Below are positions 20,723 through 28,500 of a stretch of 64,000 bases of DNA, one piece after another. Source of the stretch: Mycobacterium sp. E3251 (GTDB lineage Bacteria; Actinomycetota; Actinomycetes; Mycobacteriales; Mycobacteriaceae). The position numbers and the translations under genes are program-made. Within the stretch, counting starts at the first letter, position 1, and every line of letters starts with the position of its first letter. A model generated the notes under the pieces. The model saw only the letters and a list, made by a program, of their open reading frames with translations. It searched no databases and was not told where the DNA came from. The DNA is taken from contig NZ_LZJF01000056.1 in NCBI RefSeq assembly GCF_001666835.1, forward strand, positions 21,463-85,462. The letters are read 5' to 3'.

Positions 20723-21313
20723 GTGGCCATTGAGGATCGCCGCGCCCGCGACCGCGCCGCCCGTCGTCGGCTGATCACCGCCACGGCGCGCAGGCTGGCC
20801 GAACAAGAAGGTTGGGACGCCGTTACCACCCGTCGGCTGTCCGCCGAGATCGAATACAGCCAACCGGTGCTCTACAAACACTTCTCGGGCATGGAAGACA
20901 TCGCGGCGTCGGTCGCCGTCGAGGGATTCGGCGAACTCGCGGAGGCGCTGCGCACCGCGCGCCACGGTGCCACCGACGGCCGGGACGCCCTGGACCGAGT
21001 CGCTCAGGCGTTTATCGGGTTCGCCCGGGAGAACCCCGCGCTGTTCGACGCGATGTTCACCCGCAGGACAACGTTGCAGTTCGCCACCGCGGACACCCCT
21101 GCCGAGCTGGCCGCGGCCTTCGCCGAACTCCGCGCGGCCGTCGACACGGTCGCGGGCCAACGGGATCCCGACACGCTGACCGAGGTGGTGTGGGCCGCAC
21201 TGCACGGCCTGGTCACCCTCGACCGCAGCGGCCGGTTGCGCCCGGACCAGCACCCCGCCCGCGTCGACATGCTGATCAGCGGATTCTGCGGCGCCCCCGC
21301 CCCGACGAGGTGA
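20723..21313 (+). CDS. TetR-family regulator
   Basis: 196-aa regulator starting at GTG 20723. The N-terminal HTH reads ARRRLITATARRLAEQEGWD, VTTRRLSAEIEYSQPVLYKHFSGMED, a typical TetR DNA-binding fold with the recognition helix SQPVLYKHF. The C-terminal domain (FARENPALFDAMFTRRT...) resembles the WHG-containing TetR C-terminal domain family. The nested palindrome directly upstream is its probable operator. The genes it controls other than itself are unknown; neighbours are metS (upstream) and a PAS protein (downstream). Confidence 0.9.
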   Translation: MAIEDRRARDRAARRRLITATARRLAEQEGWDAVTTRRLSAEIEYSQPVLYKHFSGMEDIAASVAVEGFGELAEALRTARHGATDGRDALDRVAQAFIGFARENPALFDAMFTRRTTLQFATADTPAELAAAFAELRAAVDTVAGQRDPDTLTEVVWAALHGLVTLDRSGRLRPDQHPARVDMLISGFCGAPAPTR

Positions 21314-21480
21314 GTCGGCCGCTTCGGGGAAGGCGCCGCGAAACCGAATCGAGTGCGAAAAGGGAAGGCGCCGCCACGTTCGGCGTGCTCATCTGAGCGA
21401 AGACCTCGTGTATAGCCTATGTTATGCGCCATAATCGGCCGGTGGAGCGACGACGTAATCGGCAACATGGGGATTCGCCG

Positions 21481-21843
21481 ATGACGACCTTGAAGCAGCT
21501 GCCGGCACTCGTGGTGCTCGAGCGGATCCCAATTCCCGTGCTGGCCATCGAACATGACGGCGCCATCCTGTTTTCCAACGCCGCGTTCGCCGAGATGATG
21601 GGCTACGAGCCCGAGGAGGTCTTGTCACTCCGGTTCCATCAGATCTTCCATCAGGCGCCGGCCTCGGAATCGTTGTTATCGGTCGTTCATTCCCTGGCGA
21701 ACATGGTCGTCGAACTGGCGCACAAGGACGGCTCGGTCGTGCGAGCCCTGATGAGCAAGTCGGCAGCGATGCGAGCCGACGACCAATTCGTGCTCGCGGC
21801 TTTCCAGGATCTGACCGAGCAGCTGTGGCAAGAAGACCGCTAG
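21481..21843 (+). CDS. Single-domain PAS protein
   Basis: A 120-aa protein consisting of essentially one PAS domain: VLERIPIPVLAIEHDGAILFSNAAFAEMMGYEPEEVLSL, then an antiparallel sheet ending in FVLAAFQDLTEQL. There is no output domain, so it could be a sensor acting through a partner protein. The ATG at 21481 is preferred: GGGGA lies 7 bases upstream, and the codons before it (back to an ATG at 21424) have AT-rich third positions unlike coding DNA here. It is convergent with the polysaccharide deacetylase, 4 bp apart. Confidence 0.8.
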   Translation: MTTLKQLPALVVLERIPIPVLAIEHDGAILFSNAAFAEMMGYEPEEVLSLRFHQIFHQAPASESLLSVVHSLANMVVELAHKDGSVVRALMSKSAAMRADDQFVLAAFQDLTEQLWQEDR

Positions 21844-21847
21844 CCCC

Positions 21848-22912
21848 TCAGCGGCCGATTGCCGCGGCCGTCTCGCACCGTCTCCGATAGCGGCGCGGCA
21901 GGCCGCCGGAGACCATCAGCCGGAAGTGGCTGAACGACGCGTCACCGGCCACTGCCAGGCGCGGCAACGCCAGCGGGTCGCAATGGCGATCCGCGAAGCC
22001 CGCCGTAGTGGACAACGCCCAGCGGATGCCGCGGCGACGCAGCGCGTCCTTGGCCCGGTTGTCGAAATCCTGCGGTCGGCCGTTGGGGTACGCGAAAACA
22101 CTTGCTAAAGAACCAGTCTCGCGTTCGAGCGTCGCGCAGGAAGCGGCGATCTCGCGCTCGACCTTGTCGTCGTCGCAGCGGGCCAGGATCGGGTGGGTCA
22201 CCGAGTGTGGATGCAGCGTCACCAGCCCGTCGACGACCATGGCCCGGGCTTCGTCCCAGCTGAGCACCCGGAACGGACCTCCGTCGCCGTCGTCGCGGTA
22301 CCCCAGTGCGCCGAGAATCCCGTCCAGGACGGCGATGCGGTCCGCATCGGGCAAGTTTTTCAAACCCTCAACCGCGACGGCGTAGGCCTTGCCGCGGTTG
22401 CCGCTGCCGTCGAGCGAGCAAACTCCGCGTCCCAACGCGGCAAGGTCGATCTCGTTAGCCGCGGTGCGGGCGATCGCGAGCCAAAGCCGGTCAGGCCACA
22501 AGGTTTCGCCGCTGTCCATCGGGCCGGTCGCCAAGAACACCGCCGCGGGCAGTCCCAGCTCGCGCAGCACCGGGACCGCGTGCGTGGCGAGGTTGCGGGT
22601 GCCGTCGTCGAAGGTGATCGCCAGTGCGCGCGGCGGCAACGTGCCCCCGGCGAGCCGATCGAGCGCCTCCTCAAGCGGAAGAACGTTGAAATGCCTACGG
22701 ATGTACTCCAATTGACGGCGGTATAACGCCGAGCCGAGCACGTGCCGGCAGACCGGTGTAAGCGGTTCGTCTTCGACTCCATGGAACATCACGATGGCGA
22801 CCACATCCCGGTGCCGCCGCCGCGCGAACGCCGGCACGCCGGCGGCGCAGAGAAGTTTTGCCACGACGTTCTTGAGGGCCGGGCGGGCCGCCAAGTCTCT
22901 CAGTCGTGACAT
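21848..22912 (-). CDS. NodB-type polysaccharide deacetylase
   Basis: 354-aa carbohydrate esterase family 4 protein, likely removing acetyl groups from an N-acetylhexosamine-containing polymer. NodB motifs: motif 1 ALAITFDDGTRNL (catalytic and metal Asp), motif 2 HPHSVTHPIL (metal His pair), motif 3 FAYPNGRPQDF. No clear signal peptide is visible (it begins MSRLRDLAARPALKN), so its compartment is uncertain. It starts 13 bp after the stop of the BcsB-like gene and is presumably co-transcribed with it, which suggests that both act on the same polysaccharide. Confidence 0.88.
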   Translation of the reverse strand: MSRLRDLAARPALKNVVAKLLCAAGVPAFARRRHRDVVAIVMFHGVEDEPLTPVCRHVLGSALYRRQLEYIRRHFNVLPLEEALDRLAGGTLPPRALAITFDDGTRNLATHAVPVLRELGLPAAVFLATGPMDSGETLWPDRLWLAIARTAANEIDLAALGRGVCSLDGSGNRGKAYAVAVEGLKNLPDADRIAVLDGILGALGYRDDGDGGPFRVLSWDEARAMVVDGLVTLHPHSVTHPILARCDDDKVEREIAASCATLERETGSLASVFAYPNGRPQDFDNRAKDALRRRGIRWALSTTAGFADRHCDPLALPRLAVAGDASFSHFRLMVSGGLPRRYRRRCETAAAIGR

Positions 22913-22925
22913 CAGGCGCCAAATG

Positions 22926-24905
22926 CTAGCGGCGCCGCCATGATTCGCGCCTGGTGCGCCACACGATCACACCTACACCGACTATGGCTACTGCGATCCA
23001 GCCTGCGCCGAACCACCACAGCCAGCCGAGATCGGAGTGGCTCTGCGACCCCGCGGCCGGACCGGCCACGGGTGAGTGTTCGACGGCGACCGGGTCCTGT
23101 CCCCCCGGTGCGGACACCACGGCCACGCCCTTGAGGCGTTGCCAACGCTTGTTATCGGCGTTGAGCCACCGAAGCAGCTCGTCGAGCTGTGCCGGTGCGC
23201 CGTTCGACGTGGCCACCAACAGGGACCTACCCCGGTCGAAAACCGTTTGGAGAGAGGCGAACCGAAGGTTGGGGTCCAGCGCGAGCTTGGCCGGTTTACC
23301 GTCGGATTGGATGGCGTTGACGGTGATCGGCCCGCTGGGTCCCGCGGACACCGGCAGCACGACATTGGAGTGGTTCCACCCGTCGGCAGAAATCAATATC
23401 GCGGGATCCGACGAGTCGATCGCCTGCTGCACACTCGTGACCGTCGTGTAGAGCGGGACGGAGCTTATTCGCTGCAGGCCCACCACGAGGTTGATCGCCC
23501 GTACGGCGTCGATCAACGAGTGCGGCTCGATGCCCACCTGCACCCGGGGCATCAACGACTGTGGCACCGATTGAAACCCGTCCGGCACCGGTGGCGCTGC
23601 GGGGGTGCTCTGTATCGTGCTGTCGCCGTTGATGTTCAACGTGAGGAGCTGATTGCCGGGCCCCGCAGTGTAGAAGTCTCCGCAATGTCCGACGTTCGCC
23701 GCGACGTCGAGAACCAGGTCAAGGCTGGTGTACCGCTGCAGGAGTCGGTCCGGCACGTCGACCCAGCGGTCGATGGTGCCATGGCCGTCGGTCGGCCAGT
23801 GGTCGATGGTCTCCGGACCGACCGCCACGGTGATCTGGCCGGCGATATTGCCCGGAGTCGGCGTGTAGGAGCCCTGCAGATGCACGCGCAGGTCGTGCAC
23901 GGATCTGCCGAACCTGGTCTGGTCCAATCCGATCGACACTCGCGGTTGCAGTGACGTGGCGTTGACGACCGGCTGCCCCAACTCGCGCAGCGCGACGCTG
24001 TCGCCGGGCCGCTGCAAGCTGGGCTTCAGTTGTTCCACCGCCGCCTTGGACGACAGGGCCAGCTGAGACACGTCGTTGAACAGCACGGCAGTGTTCGATT
24101 CGTCGGACTGGCCGAGCGGTCCCGACATCAATAGCCACGGCACACCGGCGGCGCCCTGCAGGGAAAGCCCGTTGTCGGGGCCCTCTTTGACGACAATCTG
24201 ACGTTCCAGCGCTTGCGGCGGCGTCGGCGGTGCCGCCTGTCCTTCGGCCAACGGCGTCACGGATATCTCCGGGGTCTGCCTGCCGTAGTGACTGGCCACG
24301 GAGGCGGCCAGTTGAACGGCGGTGTCGGCCTCGTTAGCGGACGGAGATTGCGGCAGAAAGATGGATAGCTTCCGCAGCACCGGGGGCAGGAAATGGGCCA
24401 CCGTGGTGGGCGGCAGTTCAACCCCGGTGTAGGTGACCGACCCGTTGGTCAGGCGAAGCGGGCTCTCCGGGTACAAGCAGTACCCGTCGAGCGGCACCAG
24501 GTAGGAACGCAGCGTCACCGTCAACCAGTTGTCATTGACTTCCGCTCCGGCCAACGGAATGACGAGCGGCGATTGATCGGCGGAGGGCAGATTCAGTCGG
24601 GCGATGGTGCGCTCGCCCTGCGTCACGGTGATCAACCCGGACCGCAAGTTGATGGGCAGCTCGACGGTGGTGTTCACCGCCGTCGGTGTCAGCCCGTGCA
24701 GCACAGGCACGGTCAGCTGCTGGCTGCTCGTCAAACCCCAGAACTCCAGGGTGGGGGTGGACCCAATGTCGGTCAGCGACAGGGTCGGCGAGTCGGCCGC
24801 GGTCGCCGGGTCGCCGGGCGCACCCCACGACGCCGGGGCGCTGATCACCAAAAATCCGGTCACGGCGGCCAGCGCAACCGCTTTGCCCAGACGTCTCGGG
24901 TACAT
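22926..24905 (-). CDS. BcsB-like envelope protein (cellulose synthase regulatory subunit family)
   Basis: 659-aa exported protein. It has an N-terminal signal peptide (MYPRRLGKAVALAAVTGFLVISAPASWG), a long extracytoplasmic region of beta-rich domains (LEFWGLTSSQQLTVPVLHGL; SADQSPLVIPLAGAEVNDN; LRLTNGSVTYTG), and one C-terminal transmembrane helix (WWFGAGWIAVAIVGVGVIVW) ending in basic residues. This layout matches BcsB, which guides nascent glucan outside the membrane in c-di-GMP-controlled synthases. The BcsA catalytic partner is not in the window. The ATG at 24905 is fixed by a strong leaderless promoter. The deacetylase follows in the same operon. Confidence 0.72.
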   Translation of the reverse strand: MYPRRLGKAVALAAVTGFLVISAPASWGAPGDPATAADSPTLSLTDIGSTPTLEFWGLTSSQQLTVPVLHGLTPTAVNTTVELPINLRSGLITVTQGERTIARLNLPSADQSPLVIPLAGAEVNDNWLTVTLRSYLVPLDGYCLYPESPLRLTNGSVTYTGVELPPTTVAHFLPPVLRKLSIFLPQSPSANEADTAVQLAASVASHYGRQTPEISVTPLAEGQAAPPTPPQALERQIVVKEGPDNGLSLQGAAGVPWLLMSGPLGQSDESNTAVLFNDVSQLALSSKAAVEQLKPSLQRPGDSVALRELGQPVVNATSLQPRVSIGLDQTRFGRSVHDLRVHLQGSYTPTPGNIAGQITVAVGPETIDHWPTDGHGTIDRWVDVPDRLLQRYTSLDLVLDVAANVGHCGDFYTAGPGNQLLTLNINGDSTIQSTPAAPPVPDGFQSVPQSLMPRVQVGIEPHSLIDAVRAINLVVGLQRISSVPLYTTVTSVQQAIDSSDPAILISADGWNHSNVVLPVSAGPSGPITVNAIQSDGKPAKLALDPNLRFASLQTVFDRGRSLLVATSNGAPAQLDELLRWLNADNKRWQRLKGVAVVSAPGGQDPVAVEHSPVAGPAAGSQSHSDLGWLWWFGAGWIAVAIVGVGVIVWRTRRESWRRR

Positions 24906-24912
24906 CACCGGA

Positions 24913-24940
24913 ACAGTATGCATCGTTGGATGCGCGTCAA
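24913..24940 (-). promoter_or_regulatory. Promoter of the BcsB-like/deacetylase operon (leaderless)
   Basis: Minus-strand -35 TTGACG (24940-24935), 16-base spacer, -10 TACTGT (24918-24913), then 7 bases to the ATG at 24905. This is close to the ideal spacing for a sigma-A promoter whose transcript begins on the start codon. Confidence 0.65.
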
Positions 24941-25028
24941 GTCCCACTTACCGAATCAACGGCTAGAGGACCGCGAAAGAGGGTGCGGCACATCCGGCCC
25001 GAACTTCGGCACCCGGAGCCCAGGGCGG

Positions 25029-25730
25029 TCAGGGCTCCGTCGAGGCGTCGGTGCGGGCCGCGACGGCCGGGGCGTTGCGCATCATTTCGCGACCGAGGAA
25101 TTGCCGGAAGTACGGGAGTGACGCTTCCGTCACGGTGCCGGGCAGCAGCAGTTCCAAGATCTGCCGCAGGCGCCCGGAGATGTCGACACCGGTACCCCTG
25201 TTCGCGTCATGGCGCGCTATCGCGTTGGATACCAAGCGCGTTCCGAACATCGCCCCGACGAGGAACTCGGACAGCACTTCGGGGTCGACATCCTTGCGAA
25301 GGTCTCCCTCGCCGATCGCCCTCCTGGCCTCCTCGGCGATCTTCGCTGCCAGGTCCGCGTAGAAGCGCGCCGCGGCCTCGTTCAATCCGCTTAAGGCAGA
25401 GGCCAATTGCTCAGCGGTGCGAACCGTCTTGTCCGTATTCAGCACTTCGACGATGGTGAAGGCGCCGTGCAATAGGTTCTCCAGCCCCGGCGATGACGAC
25501 CCACACACGTTCCGGAAGGCGGTGAGAAGAGCGTCGGAGCCCTCCTTGAGGATGTCCGACGCCAGCGATTCCTTGGAATCAAAGTGGTGGTACAGGGCGC
25601 CCTTGGTCATCCCCGTCCGCTCGATGATCGCCCCCCACCCGGCGGCCGCGTATCCGACTTCGCCGAACACCTCGATTGCGGCATCGAGAATCTTGCGTCG
25701 AGTGGCTTCGGACCGGACCTGGCGCGGCAT
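25029..25730 (-). CDS. TetR regulator resembling gamma-butyrolactone receptors (first of a pair)
   Basis: 233-aa regulator from the ATG at 25730, which has a strong Shine-Dalgarno (GGAGGAG, 8 bases upstream). The HTH region RSEATRRKILDAAIEVFGEVGY, WGAIIERTGMTKGALYHHFDSKESLA is of the kind found in ArpA/ScbR/CprB-type autoregulator receptors of streptomycetes. The C-terminal domain shares its ending (SLPYFRQFLGREMMR) with the neighbouring TetR gene (TDYYFRQFL-like), so the two appear paralogous. The ligand is unknown. It lies downstream of the second TetR gene on the same strand. Confidence 0.85.
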   Translation of the reverse strand: MPRQVRSEATRRKILDAAIEVFGEVGYAAAGWGAIIERTGMTKGALYHHFDSKESLASDILKEGSDALLTAFRNVCGSSSPGLENLLHGAFTIVEVLNTDKTVRTAEQLASALSGLNEAAARFYADLAAKIAEEARRAIGEGDLRKDVDPEVLSEFLVGAMFGTRLVSNAIARHDANRGTGVDISGRLRQILELLLPGTVTEASLPYFRQFLGREMMRNAPAVAARTDASTEP

Positions 25731-25859
25731 CGTTTTGCTCCTCCAGATCCGCGATGGCTGCGAGGACGTCGTCACTCTGGGCTCGCATCGACCGCCAAGA
25801 CGTCCAAGGTTAGCAGCCGCGGCCACCGCGAGCGTGCCGTCCGGTCGGCCTGGCTGCCG

Positions 25860-26535
25860 TTATGGCGAGTCTTCTCCGGTCGAACTCGCGTTGACGGCGA
25901 GGGCCGCACGCCGCCTTAGGAATTGGCGGAAGTAATCGGTTCGGTCCGGCTGCAGGATGCCACCCAGGATGAGCATCCAGCATTTCTCCAGGTCGAGCAG
26001 GAACCTTTCCGGCTCGTCCAGATTGCTCGTTTTCCGCAACCCCATATGCAGGGCCACCATCAGGCGGCCAACGTCGTCGGGATCGCAGTTCTCGCCGATG
26101 TCGCCCTCGTCTATGGCTTGCTGAACGACCGCCGAGAGGGCTTCCACCCATCCGCCGAGCATCGTGTCCTGCAGACCTTCGGGCTGCCCGACCGATTCGA
26201 TCAGATTCAGCCCGGCCCTGACCAGATCCGTCTTGATGTCTTGAACGGCGATCAGGTACGAGAAGTCGATGAGGGTTTCCAGACCCGAAAGCCCCCTCGT
26301 CAACAGGTCTTCCACCGCTACCGTGGCCGCGGCGATCTGCTTGTTGATGAGCTCCACCGCCAGGGCGTGTTTCGACTTGAAGTGGAAATACATCGCGCCC
26401 TTGGTCAGCTGAGCCTCAGCCAGGATGTCATCGAGCCCGACGTCGTGATAGGGCCGGCGCGAACTGATGGGACGCAGCCCGCAGAATCTGCCGCCGCGTC
26501 GCGTCGGCGCGTCCATCGGTCGAGTGGGTCGTCAT
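25860..26535 (-). pseudogene. TetR regulator (second of the pair) with apparent frameshift in the HTH
   Basis: The body (GLDDILAEAQLTKGAMYFHFKSKHALAVEL and the C-terminal domain) is a normal ArpA/ScbR-like TetR protein. Its first helix is encoded in a different frame: ATG at 26535 gives MTTHSTDGRADATRRQILRA then ASHQFA, and the frame is lost near 26457-26461. There GCGC seems to replace GCGCGC, a 2-base loss from FARRPYHDVG. The in-frame alternative ATG at 26516 gives MDAPTRRGGRFCG..., which is not an HTH helix. Either the gene is broken, the sequence has an error, or a changed N-terminus is used. Paralogous to the TetR gene downstream. Confidence 0.7.
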
Positions 26536-26547
26536 CGGGATGCCAGC

Positions 26548-26709
26548 TCAGCTCTCATCGGCCGCGAAGACGCGACCCTCATGCGGAGGCGTGAACCCGA
26601 CACGAATGCCGGGGCCTCCCGCGTCGGGGCGGACAACGCAAGTGTCCTCGTCGGGGGCTGCGACCCTGACCTGTTCGATCGCCATCAGGTTGATGAGCAG
26701 GGCATACAC
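26548..26709 (-). CDS. Possible small protein upstream of the TetR pair
   Basis: 53 codons from a GTG at 26709 (MYALLINLMAIEQVRVAAP...), ending 12 bp before the TetR start at 26535. From about codon 20 of the longer open frame (GTG at 26790) the third codon positions are GC-rich, as in real genes here. No domain is recognised. If real, it would be the first gene of the TetR operon. The start is uncertain. Confidence 0.3.
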   Translation of the reverse strand: MYALLINLMAIEQVRVAAPDEDTCVVRPDAGGPGIRVGFTPPHEGRVFAADES

Positions 26710-26844
26710 CTCGGTTCTCAGGCGGTCTGAAGCGAAACCGACCGGCCACCCCCGGGCAGTACTTGGGCCACTTCTGAGATTAGCAGCCACAAACGCCCGG
26801 CTTGACGGTCCCGCAAATACCTGTAGTGCGGATCACACGATCTT

Positions 26845-26868
26845 TACAGACTATTAGTATGGTTTGTA
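26845..26868. promoter_or_regulatory. Operator-like palindrome resembling autoregulator (ARE) boxes
   Basis: A 24-bp imperfect palindrome: TACAGACTATTA and TAGTATGG... read outward as TACA-A/G-AC half sites (8 of 12 half-site positions match, outer TACA/TGTA perfect). The ACAnAC...GTnTGT pattern is reminiscent of boxes bound by gamma-butyrolactone receptors, the type of TetR encoded nearby. It precedes a TATTAT box (26872-26877), where a bound repressor would block transcription toward the PPE/polysaccharide operon. Confidence 0.45.
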
Positions 26869-26983
26869 CGCTATTATCGGTTTGTCAGTTTGTGTTCAGA
26901 GATGGCCCAAACCCATGGTTCAGGCTTTTGAACAGCAAATACGCCCGGCCCCGGGCCACCTGCAGGTTGTGAGGAGAAGTTAG

Positions 26984-27241
26984 ATGCCGGTCGTGACCAC
27001 GAGGCCACGTGCGCAGGCAGCGTCAGCAGGTGGACCACCAGGGAAAGGACTAAGTGCCTTCGCCGCCGCGGGCGAAATACTCTTCGCTAGCGGTATCGCC
27101 CTATTCGATACTTTAAGTATGTTTGGTTGCGGAATGCCGGTGCTGCAGTACGGCGCGCCCACGGCCGAAGCCGACCTGCCTCCCGCCGGAGTCAGCGCGT
27201 CTTCGCGTGCGGCGAGCCGGGCCGCTGAGGGCAGGGCGTGA
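26984..27241 (+). CDS. Small unknown protein in the PE position before a PPE gene
   Basis: 85-aa protein. The ATG at 26984 has a clear Shine-Dalgarno (TGAGGAGAAG, 5 bases upstream). It ends with TGA one base before the GTG of the PPE gene, so the two are coupled. In mycobacteria a PE gene usually sits here, but the protein lacks the PE motif and any PE-like helical hairpin. It has a basic N-terminus, a hydrophobic stretch ([20 protein letters not shown]), then [12 protein letters not shown], and an Ala-rich tail. Codons include TTA, CTA, ATA and AGT, rare in this genome. Function unknown. Confidence 0.6.
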   Translation: MPVVTTRPRAQAASAGGPPGKGLSAFAAAGEILFASGIALFDTLSMFGCGMPVLQYGAPTAEADLPPAGVSASSRAASRAAEGRA

Positions 27242-27242
27242 A

Positions 27243-28454
27243 GTGATCGATTTCGGCGCCTTTCCCCCGGAGTTCAACTCCGCGCGGATGTATGCCGGTC
27301 CCGGTCCCGTATCGCTGATGGCCGCCTCGGTGGCCTGGGACGGCCTTGCCGCCGAATTGCATTCCGCGGCAAGCTGTTACCGGTCGGTGATCGCCGGATT
27401 GACGAGCGGGCGCTGGATGGGTCCCTCGTCGTTGACCATGGCGTCCGCCTTCGCGCCCTACATGGCGTGGACCGCCGGGGCGGCCGCGCGGGCGGCCGAG
27501 GCGGCCGGTCAAGCCAGGCTCGCCGTCGAAATCTACGAAGCCGCCTTCGCGATGACCGTTCCCCCGCCCGCGGTCGCCGCTAACCGGGTCCAGCTCGCGA
27601 CGCTGATCGCCACCAACTTCTTCGGCCAGAACTCGGCGGCGATCGCGGCCACGGAGGCCGAATACGGCGAGATGTGGGCGCAGGACGCCGCGGCCATGTA
27701 CGCGTACGCCGCGGGCTCGGCCGCCGCGTGCGAGGTCACCCCGTTCAGCCCGCCGCCGGACGTCACCAACCCGGCGGGGGTGGCCAGCCAGAGCAGCGCG
27801 CTCGCCCAGGCCGAAACGTTGACGGCCACCCATACGTCGCTCTCGAACGTGGTGTCCTCGGTGCCCAACGCCCTGCACGGGCTCTCGTCGCCGATGATCG
27901 CCAGCACCCTCACCGACGCCGGTACCGGCGCCACGAGCACCGTGACCAACTCGGCCAGTTCGTCGCTGATGTCGAGCCTCGCGTCCAGCGTCCCCAGCGC
28001 CATTCCCACCTACTTCATGGCCGCAGCGACCCCGCTGTACGGGATGTCCTCCATCCTCGGCATGGCCCAGACCGGCCAGGGTTTGGCGAACGGCGCGATG
28101 GCGGCCGCGAACGCTGCGGGCGCTGCCGCCTCCGGGGCCGCGAGCGCGGCAGCGGGCGCGGCGAGCGCGGGCGCGGGCGCGATCGGCTCGCTCGGATCCG
28201 GCGTGATCGGCAGCCTGGGCAGCGCAGCCTCGCTCGGCCCACTGGCGGTGCCCGCCAGTTGGACCAGCGTGATCCCGGCGGCGCACAGTGCCGCCTCGGC
28301 TTTGCCGACCATCAGTCTCGCCGGCGCCAACACGCCGCCCAGCATCATGGGGTCGCTGCCGCGCCTGGCCGCCGCGTCCGGCAAGAACCTCGGGCCCCGG
28401 TATGGGGTCATCCCGACCGTGATGACGCGCCCGCCATCCGGTGGATACGCATAG
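27243..28454 (+). CDS. PPE family protein (PPE-SVP-like)
   Basis: 403 aa from GTG 27243. The N-terminal PPE domain (~1-180) begins [21 protein letters not shown], includes the Pro-Pro-Glu, and carries a WxG (SGRWMGPSS) and the helical [15 protein letters not shown]. The C-terminal part is Ala/Gly/Ser-rich with LAVPASW, close to the GxxSVPxxW signature of the SVP subgroup. PPE proteins are exported by type VII (ESX) systems, normally as a heterodimer with a PE protein; some are outer-membrane pores for small solutes. It lies 46 bp before the polysaccharide genes on the same strand, so it may belong to that pathway. Confidence 0.93.
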   Translation: MIDFGAFPPEFNSARMYAGPGPVSLMAASVAWDGLAAELHSAASCYRSVIAGLTSGRWMGPSSLTMASAFAPYMAWTAGAAARAAEAAGQARLAVEIYEAAFAMTVPPPAVAANRVQLATLIATNFFGQNSAAIAATEAEYGEMWAQDAAAMYAYAAGSAAACEVTPFSPPPDVTNPAGVASQSSALAQAETLTATHTSLSNVVSSVPNALHGLSSPMIASTLTDAGTGATSTVTNSASSSLMSSLASSVPSAIPTYFMAAATPLYGMSSILGMAQTGQGLANGAMAAANAAGAAASGAASAAAGAASAGAGAIGSLGSGVIGSLGSAASLGPLAVPASWTSVIPAAHSAASALPTISLAGANTPPSIMGSLPRLAAASGKNLGPRYGVIPTVMTRPPSGGYA

Positions 28455-28500
28455 GCCGTCACATCAACCGACCAAGCACTCGTTACGGAAGGAGCGGTAA

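Larger units (their letters stand above)
26536..26983. other. Divergent control region between TetR pair and PPE operon
   Basis: About 450 bp. It holds the doubtful minus-strand small frame (26548-26709), the operator-like palindrome at 26845-26868, a TATTAT box at 26872-26877 on the plus strand, and further TTTGT-containing half-site-like sequence up to 26905. Base composition is lower in GC than in the flanking genes. No RNA gene was recognised. Confidence 0.45.

Noticed and set aside
21327..21374. Direct repeat GGGAAGGCGCCGC at 21327 and 21362
   Set aside because: A 13-base repeat in a GC-rich intergenic stretch with no link to a gene or palindrome; it may be chance.
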